This document shows, piece after piece, positions 14,537 through 19,516 of a stretch of 19,516 bases of DNA (positions within the stretch are counted from its first letter, which is position 1; every line of letters begins with the position of its first letter). The stretch is from an uncultured Rhodocyclaceae bacterium (lineage in GTDB: Bacteria > Pseudomonadota > Gammaproteobacteria > Burkholderiales > Rhodocyclaceae). The translations under genes and the position numbers were made by a program. Location of the stretch: positions 1 to 19,516 of the forward strand of contig URNG01000057.1 in assembly GCA_900549295.1 (NCBI GenBank). The letters are read 5' to 3'. A model generated the notes under the pieces. The model did no database searches and had not been told where the DNA came from. It was given only the letters and a program-made list of their open reading frames with translations.

Positions 14537-15795
14537 CCGCTTTTTCCCTGCAAAACGGCGTCCTGCACGCCGAATCCGTCGCCCTGCCCGCCATCGCCGA
14601 ACAATTCGGCACCCCGGCCTACGTCTATTCCCGCAGCGCCCTGAGCGCGGCCCTGCAGGAATTCCACGAGACGCTCGCCGCCCATCCGGCGGGGGCCGGA
14701 GCGCTGGTCTGCTTTGCCGTCAAAGCCAACCCGAATCTCGCCATCCTCAACCTGTTCGCCCGCCTGGGCGCGGGTTTCGACATCGTTTCCGGCGGCGAGC
14801 TGCAACGTGTCCTGGCCGCCGGCGCCGACCCGAAAAAGGTCGTCTTTTCCGGCGTCGGCAAGACGGCGGCAGAAATGCGTCAGGCGCTGGAAGCCGGCAT
14901 CTTCTGCTTCAACATCGAATCCATCCCCGAGCTCGACCGCCTCAACGAAGTTGCCGGCGAACTCGGCAAAAAAGCGCCGATCAGCCTGCGGGTGAACCCC
15001 AACGTCGATCCGAAAACCCACCCCTACATCTCCACCGGCCTGAAAGCCGCCAAGTTCGGCGTCGCCTACGACGACGCGCTCGCGCTCTACCGCCGCGCCG
15101 CCGCGCTGCCGCACATCGAAGTCGCCGGCATCGACTGCCACATCGGCTCGCAACTGCTCGATCCCTCGCCCTTCGCCGAAGCGCTCGACCGCATCCTGGC
15201 GCTCATCGACCAACTGGCGGCGGAAGGCATCCGCATCCACCACGTCGACCTGGGCGGCGGTCTGGGCATCAAATACCGCGCCGATCAGGTGCAGCCGACG
15301 GTGGCCGCCTACCTCAACCCGCTGCTCGACAAACTCAAGGGGCGCGGCCTCAAGGTGGTGCTGGAACCGGGCCGCCGTCTGGTCGGCAACGCCGGCCTGC
15401 TGCTGACCCGCATCGAATACCTGAAAGCCGGCGAGGAAAAGAATTTCGCCATCATCGACGCCGCCATGAACGACCTGATGCGCCCGGCCCTCTACGAAGC
15501 CTGGCACGATATCGTGCCGGTCACCCCGCGCGACGGCGCGACGCAGGATTACGACGTGGTCGGCCCGGTCTGCGAAACCGGCGACTTTCTCGGCCAGGCC
15601 CGCCCGCTCAACGCGCAGCCGGGCGACCTGCTGGCCGTGATGTCCGCTGGCGCCTACGGCATGGCCATGGCCTCCAACTACAATGCCCGACCGCGCGCGG
15701 TGGAAGTGATGGTGGATGGCGCCAAGGTGCACCTCATCCGCCAGCGCGAAACCGTCGAACAGCTTTACGCCGGCGAATCCGTGCTGCCCGAGTGA
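14533..15795 (+). CDS. lysA: Diaminopimelate decarboxylase
   Basis: PLP enzyme that decarboxylates meso-diaminopimelate to L-lysine, the last step of lysine synthesis (cytoplasm). The 420-residue protein shows the PLP lysine K64 in FAVKANPN, the phosphate-binding glycine loop DLGGGLGI, EPGRRLVGNAG, the active-site cysteine motif CETGDFLG (from C347), and SAGAYGMAMASNYN near the C-terminus. It is embedded between lptM and hslR with 4-bp overlaps at both ends. Confidence 0.97.
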   Translation: MTAFSLQNGVLHAESVALPAIAEQFGTPAYVYSRSALSAALQEFHETLAAHPAGAGALVCFAVKANPNLAILNLFARLGAGFDIVSGGELQRVLAAGADPKKVVFSGVGKTAAEMRQALEAGIFCFNIESIPELDRLNEVAGELGKKAPISLRVNPNVDPKTHPYISTGLKAAKFGVAYDDALALYRRAAALPHIEVAGIDCHIGSQLLDPSPFAEALDRILALIDQLAAEGIRIHHVDLGGGLGIKYRADQVQPTVAAYLNPLLDKLKGRGLKVVLEPGRRLVGNAGLLLTRIEYLKAGEEKNFAIIDAAMNDLMRPALYEAWHDIVPVTPRDGATQDYDVVGPVCETGDFLGQARPLNAQPGDLLAVMSAGAYGMAMASNYNARPRAVEVMVDGAKVHLIRQRETVEQLYAGESVLPE

Positions 15796-16166
15796 CTGGC
15801 ATCCGCATCGACAAGTGGCTGTGGGCAGCGCGCTTCTTCAAGACGCGCAGCCTCGCCACCGATGCGATCAGCGGCGGCAAGGTCAAGCTCAACGGCGCCG
15901 CCAGCAAGCCGGCGCGTGAAGTGAAGATCGGCGACCGGCTCGCCATCTTCAACGGCGACACCCGCTGGGAAATAACGATCCTCGGCCTCTCCGACAAACG
16001 CGGCCCGGCCAGTTCAGCGCGGCTGCTTTACGAGGAAACCCCGGACAGCATCGCCGCCCGCGAAGCCGAGCAGATGCGCCGCAGGTTCACCCAGGACCCC
16101 GCCGCCGACATGCACGGTCGACCGACCAAGCGGGATCGGCGGCAGATGGATCGTTTCGGTCGCTGA
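15792..16166 (+). CDS. hslR: S4-domain RNA-binding heat-shock protein Hsp15
   Basis: A 124-residue protein with an N-terminal S4 RNA-binding domain (about 4-65: IRIDKWLWAARFFKTRSLA, GGKVKLNG, KIGDRL) and a very basic C-terminal tail (RPTKRDRRQMDRFGR). In E. coli Hsp15 binds stalled 50S subunits carrying nascent peptidyl-tRNA and helps recycle them. The start is GTG at 15792, overlapping the lysA stop by 4 bp (GTGA). Long in-frame sequence upstream is a shadow of lysA. A terminator follows. Confidence 0.93.
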   Translation: MTGIRIDKWLWAARFFKTRSLATDAISGGKVKLNGAASKPAREVKIGDRLAIFNGDTRWEITILGLSDKRGPASSARLLYEETPDSIAAREAEQMRRRFTQDPAADMHGRPTKRDRRQMDRFGR

Positions 16167-16175
16167 TCGGCAGCA

Positions 16176-16219
16176 CGGTCGCCGCGCGGCGTTTTTTCCA
16201 TACCCCTGCGGGGCGACCG
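16176..16219 (+). terminator. Terminator of lptM-lysA-hslR, nested in a larger inverted repeat
   Basis: CGCCGCGCGGCG (16180-16191) is a perfect palindrome, followed directly by six T (16192-16197), 13 bp after the hslR stop. It also lies within larger arms CGGTCGCC (16176-16183) and GGCGACCG (16212-16219), and beside a small CCCC-TGC-GGGG hairpin (16203-16213). The inner part fits an intrinsic terminator for the + strand. The larger fold could serve the cargo transcript arriving from the other strand, but that side lacks a T-run. Confidence 0.65.
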
Positions 16220-16269
16220 CAAAAATCACAGCGCCAGCGGCAACAAGCTCGGTACTGCCCACGCGCTTA

Positions 16270-17811
16270 CTACTTTTTCGCGCCGAACACGCCGGAAATC
16301 GCCTTGTCATCGGCAAAAAGATAGAAACCTCCGCCGACCTCCTGCGCTTTTACCCCGTAAAACTTTCCATATACAGCTCCATTTCCCGTCGCATTGACCG
16401 GGACGAGTTGCCCATGAAAATCGCTCCCAACAATCGCACTACCCGCAGTCGGCATGGCCGCCGTGGCCAGGGGCGAGCCGTCGCCACGCTTGAACGCAAA
16501 ACTGCCGCCGATTTTCCCGGTGTTGAAGTTGGCCGTCAGATTGACCGCGCCACTCAGATCACGGTGCATGACACCACCACCTTCGGCATATTCTCCGCGC
16601 ACGGTACCGCTGTACGTTGCCGTCCCGGCCTTGGGCATTTCCTGCACCGTCGTGACACGACCGACAATGAAGCTGCCTTTCGTGAACGCCTCAGGCACAC
16701 CATTGACCTCCACCTCTCCCAGCCAATTCCCCCAACTCATGTAATCGAATTGGGATGGCTGATGGATGAGCTTGACTTTTGGCTGATCGGAACCGAGCAG
16801 CACCGTTCCCTCTGTGTGCCGCATGTTGGCATGTTCGATCTCGAGTGACAGCGATGCCAAATCACGGCGACCTGGCGTAAGGAGCATTGCCGTCAACTCG
16901 CCGTCGTACTCCGTACCTGATGCATTGCTGTTCTGGCCGTCTTCAATTTTTTTGGTGTTGTCGGCGACTTTGTCACGGAGAGGATCGTCTTTGGTCGTGT
17001 TCTCCTTGCCGGTGGAACCATTCACCAGGGATGGAGACTCCCAGTGTGACGTACTGCTCGGCCAATAATCGAACGCGGACACCGTGTCAGCCATATGCTC
17101 ATTCATCAGGGCAAGGTATTGCCTGACACCGTGAGGCAAGTAAACGTCAGCCGGGATATTTCCCCCATAGGCTTTTCTTAATTCTGCAACGAAGAACTCC
17201 ATTTTTGACAGCCAGGATTCAAGATTTTCCTTATCTCCCACAGCAACAGAAATATCATCTTCCAAATCGTAAGCGCCTTTCACGACACCGCCGAATTTAT
17301 CGAAGACGATATTCGAGATCGAAGAAAGGATCTGATCTGTTGCGGAAACGTTACCCACCAGAAATGCAATGGTTTCTGATCGTGCGGCAAACCCGGCAAG
17401 CTCCCTGTCCGTTTCCATCACATCGAGCGCCTCTTGAAAGATGTCGATGACAGGCACTTTCTTGAGTACGCCAGAAAATAGCTCAAGGGCCTTTTTTGAG
17501 GTTTTCTTGTCGTAAATCTCCGAAAGCGTGTTTTTGAACTCCTTTTTTGCATTCTCAAGGTCGGAAATCAATTTTGCATTCTCAATACTTTTTCCACCAG
17601 CCTTCATTTTTTCTACCAGCAAGTCTATCTCGGCATTGATGAGCTCGATTCTGTCTTTCAAAATCGCTTGCGTTGCCTTTTCAAAGCTCCCTTTTACCGC
17701 CTCATCAAACGCCCTCATGGTATTTTCTGAAAAGGTCACATTATTCGATGCACTAGCCGGAATAGACAGGGCGAGCAACACGAGCAATATCATCTTCTTA
17801 AACATCATCAT
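16270..17811 (-). CDS. Probable secreted Slam (type XI secretion) cargo: unknown helical N-terminal domain plus TbpB-like C-terminal beta domain
   Basis: A 513-residue protein with a signal peptide (FKKMILLVLLALSIPASA, cleavage likely after residue 21). It has no lipobox and no cysteine anywhere, so it is not a lipoprotein. Residues 25-245 look almost wholly helical with charged heptad-like stretches, and I do not recognise them. Residues about 250-310 are a Ser/Thr/Asn/Gly/Asp-rich linker. Residues about 315-513 are beta-rich and carry the signature of TbpB-like barrel or handle domains: GTATYSGTVRGEYAEGG, GAVNLTANFNTGKIGGSF, and the ending EVGGGFYLFADDKAISGVFGAKK (about 491-513). Three tandem ATGs (17811, 17808, 17805) follow the exporter stop by 11 bp; GGGGA at the first fits the third ATG best. 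An open frame runs further upstream inside the exporter gene but is not a credible N-terminus. The partner binding or function is unknown. GC falls to 37-47% in 17521-17700. Confidence 0.8.
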   Translation of the reverse strand: MMMFKKMILLVLLALSIPASASNNVTFSENTMRAFDEAVKGSFEKATQAILKDRIELINAEIDLLVEKMKAGGKSIENAKLISDLENAKKEFKNTLSEIYDKKTSKKALELFSGVLKKVPVIDIFQEALDVMETDRELAGFAARSETIAFLVGNVSATDQILSSISNIVFDKFGGVVKGAYDLEDDISVAVGDKENLESWLSKMEFFVAELRKAYGGNIPADVYLPHGVRQYLALMNEHMADTVSAFDYWPSSTSHWESPSLVNGSTGKENTTKDDPLRDKVADNTKKIEDGQNSNASGTEYDGELTAMLLTPGRRDLASLSLEIEHANMRHTEGTVLLGSDQPKVKLIHQPSQFDYMSWGNWLGEVEVNGVPEAFTKGSFIVGRVTTVQEMPKAGTATYSGTVRGEYAEGGGVMHRDLSGAVNLTANFNTGKIGGSFAFKRGDGSPLATAAMPTAGSAIVGSDFHGQLVPVNATGNGAVYGKFYGVKAQEVGGGFYLFADDKAISGVFGAKK

Positions 17812-17822
17812 CCCCGGGTCAA

Positions 17823-19136
17823 TCAAAAATATTTTGTCAAAGAAACCATCGACTGCTGCCGCTTGTAGCGGTACATCTCGATGCTCGACCGATTGTCGGT
17901 CGCGGTAAATGACAGCGACAGATTGCTGTTCCAAGGCTCGATCAGGTAATTCAGGCTCGCCGTCAGATCGGTGCGCCGGTCTTTTCGATCCTTCTGGTAG
18001 GCCGCTTCGGTGCCGTCGTAGTCGGTGCGGCTCCATGCCGGCGACAGGTGGAGGTTCAGGCGTCTGCTGAACGCCTTGAAATAGCCCAATTCGATGCCTT
18101 GGGTACGGTTGCGGCTGGTTTCGATGCCCGAGGTTTCGCGCCCGACGTGTCCGCCCAGGCTGAGGTGGCTGCTGTTGTCCAGCGCATAGCGCAGCGATGG
18201 ACTGAAGATCAGCGCCTTGCCGTCGCGCGGGCGGTTGTCCTTGTAGCGCCGATCCTGCCAGGCCAGCGTGCCCTGTACCAGCAGGCGTGGCGATACCTGA
18301 TAGCCGGCCTGCGGAGCGATGCCCTGGCTGATCATGTAATAGCGCTGGTCATGGCCGATACGCACGGTGTTGAACACGTAGGGCAAGGAAAAGCTCCAGT
18401 TCGAGCGTGCCCAGCTCGGCCCCGCCGAGAACGACAGGTTGAGCGTGTCGAAGCCGTCGATGCGCTGGTAGTCGGTGTAGTTCAGGTGCAGCCCCGCCTG
18501 CAAGGCGAAATCGTCGGACAGGGCATGGGTATGGCTCACCCCCAGGCGATACAAACGCGCCCAGTCATGATTGCCCTTGGCATCCTTGTCCAGAACGAAA
18601 GGCAGGTTGTAGATCAGAACGTTGTCGATATCCGGCCCCTGGTTGGCATTGGTGTCGTACATCAGGCCGACGCTGGCGTAAGCGCTCCACGCCTTGGGCG
18701 CGCCGGATTCGATGAAGGCCAGGAAAGCCGCGATGTTTTCACCGACCTTTGGCGGCGGATTGGTCGCCTGGACTTCGCGGAGCAGTTGTTTTGCCTTGCC
18801 TGGCTGGCCGCTGCGGTAATGCACCTCGGCCAGTTCGAGCTTGGCCCGCGCGGCGGTCGGTTCGCGCTGCAGCAGTTCGGTCAGATATTTTTCACTGGCC
18901 GCCCAGTCGCCCTGTTGTTTCGCCGACATGGCGAGCAGGAACAGGGTCTGGCTGTCATGGCTGCCGGCACGGTAGGCAGACAACAAGAGCGCCTGGGCCT
19001 GTTGCGGCTGGCCAGCCTGGAGAGCGGCCCGAGCCTGGCTCAAGGCATCGCTCTCGGCGGCACTGGCCGGTGATACGGTCAAACCGGCGGCAAATCCAAA
19101 CGCAAGACACCGGACAAGCCGGGGGAAGGTATTCAT
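17823..19136 (-). CDS. Slam-family outer-membrane protein (surface lipoprotein assembly modifier, DUF560; type XI secretion)
   Basis: Members of this family move TbpB-like proteins across the outer membrane. The 437-residue protein has a signal peptide (cleavage after ASA, residue 26), a periplasmic TPR region at about 28-145 (ALSQARAALQAGQPQQAQALL, GDWAASEKYLTELLQREP, AKLELAEVHYRSGQPGKAKQL), and a beta-barrel from about 150 that opens with SAYASVGLMYDTNANQGP and ends in KYF with a terminal aromatic residue. Length and architecture match Slam. The start at 19136 has a strong ribosome site AGGAGG nine bases upstream; the open frame extending to 19370 lacks one and would hide the signal peptide. 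The next gene starts 11 bp after the stop and encodes a plausible cargo, so the two form an operon. GC is 55-67% in the counted intervals. Confidence 0.87.
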   Translation of the reverse strand: MNTFPRLVRCLAFGFAAGLTVSPASAAESDALSQARAALQAGQPQQAQALLLSAYRAGSHDSQTLFLLAMSAKQQGDWAASEKYLTELLQREPTAARAKLELAEVHYRSGQPGKAKQLLREVQATNPPPKVGENIAAFLAFIESGAPKAWSAYASVGLMYDTNANQGPDIDNVLIYNLPFVLDKDAKGNHDWARLYRLGVSHTHALSDDFALQAGLHLNYTDYQRIDGFDTLNLSFSAGPSWARSNWSFSLPYVFNTVRIGHDQRYYMISQGIAPQAGYQVSPRLLVQGTLAWQDRRYKDNRPRDGKALIFSPSLRYALDNSSHLSLGGHVGRETSGIETSRNRTQGIELGYFKAFSRRLNLHLSPAWSRTDYDGTEAAYQKDRKDRRTDLTASLNYLIEPWNSNLSLSFTATDNRSSIEMYRYKRQQSMVSLTKYF

Positions 19137-19221
19137 GCTGCTGTTCCTCCTGGGTGAATGGGTAGCGGGAGCATCGACGCCGACGGCGCAGAAATTTAAG
19201 TAAAACTCGAATTTTTGCGTG

Positions 19222-19227
19222 ATTATA
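19222..19227 (-). promoter_or_regulatory. Possible -10 box of the Slam-cargo operon (TATAAT)
   Basis: A perfect TATAAT on the minus strand, 85 bp before the exporter ATG. The -35 position (17-18 bp further out) falls at the left arm of the palindrome at 19246-19264 and is not a good TTGACA match, which would suit a regulated promoter. Inferred from sequence only. Confidence 0.45.
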
Positions 19228-19245
19228 CCCGCGATGCGAGTGACT

Positions 19246-19264
19246 ATTACGCTACAAGCGTAAT
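19246..19264. promoter_or_regulatory. Perfect palindrome, candidate operator between Slam and regulator genes
   Basis: ATTACGCT-ACA-AGCGTAAT is a perfect 8-bp inverted repeat with a 3-bp spacer. It ends 8 bp before the ATG of the divergent helix-turn-helix gene and overlaps the -35 region of the putative exporter promoter. A dimeric regulator bound here could block both genes. A degraded half-site, TGCGTGAT (19216-19223, six of eight matches), lies beside the TATAAT box. Confidence 0.55.
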
Positions 19265-19272
19265 TTTTCCGC

Positions 19273-19516
19273 ATGGAAAAACTCAAATCCGAATTCGCCG
19301 CGCGCTTGCGGGCCGCGCTGGAGCGTGCCGGCGTGCCGTTGCGACCAACCGTGATCGAGCGCGAATTCAACCAGCGTTACTGGGGCAAGCCGATCACGTT
19401 GCACGCGGCGCGTCTGTGGTTGCGCGGCGAAACCATCCCGACCCATGACCGCCTGCTGTGCCTGGCCGAATGGCTGGGCGTCGAGCCGCAGACGCCGGGC
19501 CACAGCATCTGGCGGC
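19273..19516 (+). CDS. Helix-turn-helix (XRE-like) transcriptional regulator, 3' truncated by window end
   Basis: Only the first 81 residues are inside the window. Residues about 8-75 look like a compact helical DNA-binding domain. The segment GKPITLHAARLWLRGETIPT (38-57) resembles a turn and recognition helix, and DRLLCLAEWLGVEP (59-72) resembles the last helices of XRE/Cro-like domains. It is divergent from the Slam-like gene with a 136-bp intergenic region containing a palindrome 8 bp before its ATG, which suggests autoregulation and control of the exporter operon. No ribosome site is evident before the ATG (ATTTTTCCGC). The C-terminal part, which would show whether it senses a ligand, is missing. 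Confidence 0.65.
   Translation, partial: MEKLKSEFAARLRAALERAGVPLRPTVIEREFNQRYWGKPITLHAARLWLRGETIPTHDRLLCLAEWLGVEPQTPGHSIWR

Noticed and set aside
14446..15732. 428-codon antisense frame over lysA
   Set aside because: Shadow of lysA; composition typical of a reverse frame, no motif.
14481..15791. Long upstream extension of hslR through lysA
   Set aside because: Off-frame reading of lysA; the real S4-domain protein starts at GTG 15792, overlapping the lysA stop.
16198..16269. Small gene between hslR and the cargo gene
   Set aside because: Only about 100 bp between the two stops, occupied by hairpins; no start with a ribosome site.
17812..18036. N-terminal extension of the cargo frame up to an ATG at 18036
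   Set aside because: It lies wholly within the exporter coding sequence in another frame, gives an arginine-rich non-signal sequence, and would bury the clear signal peptide that starts at 17811-17805.
19137..19370. N-terminal extension of the Slam-like protein to 19370
   Set aside because: AGGAGG sits nine bases before the ATG at 19136, which begins a good signal peptide. The extension overlaps the divergent regulator gene and the intergenic palindrome.
1..19516. CRISPR arrays, tRNA or rRNA genes, integrase or transposase genes
   Set aside because: I looked on both strands for regularly spaced repeats, tRNA-like cloverleaf arms and transposase motifs and found none; only the palindromic element at 4454-4658 suggests mobility.

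Overview
The window is about 19.5 kb of GC-rich, densely packed chromosomal DNA from a betaproteobacterium. A Rhodocyclales- or Nitrosomonadales-like host is my best guess. The evidence is the gene order pilMNOPQ-aroKB diverging from a class A penicillin-binding protein, the cyaY / lptM-lysA-hslR block, and general protein similarity. I see no rRNA, tRNA, integrase, transposase or CRISPR array.

Layout. (1) Positions 1-4443, + strand: the 3' part of a patatin/POTRA/beta-barrel gene (type Vd, PlpD-like), overlapped by 4 bp by a RecB-like PD-(D/E)XK nuclease gene. (2) 4444-4688: a non-coding, roughly symmetrical palindromic repeat element with two inverted REP-like cores. (3) 4689-11424, - strand: the type IV pilus machinery operon pilM-N-O-P-Q, every junction a 4-bp overlap, closed by a good intrinsic terminator and followed by aroK-aroB of the shikimate pathway. 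(4) 11586-16166: divergent mrcA/ponA (PBP1a), convergent cyaY (frataxin), then lptM-lysA-hslR with 4-bp overlaps and a terminator. (5) 16270-19516: an accessory-looking locus. It has a Slam-family outer-membrane protein (TPR plus beta-barrel, type XI secretion) and, directly downstream, a probable secreted cargo with a C-terminal TbpB-like beta domain. A divergent, truncated helix-turn-helix regulator gene shares an intergenic region with them that contains a perfect palindrome and a TATAAT box.

The most interesting part is region 5. The Slam-like gene and its neighbour form a likely exporter-cargo pair. The cargo has a signal peptide but no lipobox and no cysteine at all, so it is probably a soluble cargo and not a surface lipoprotein. 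Its N-terminal half is a helical domain of about 220 residues that I do not recognise, encoded by DNA markedly poorer in GC than the neighbouring exporter. Other points to check are a low-GC, possibly mosaic stretch inside the secretin domain of pilQ, the palindromic element between the nuclease and aroB, and the unusual start region of aroK.

All functional calls come from reading translated sequence and motifs; no database search was possible. GC figures are hand counts over the stated intervals.
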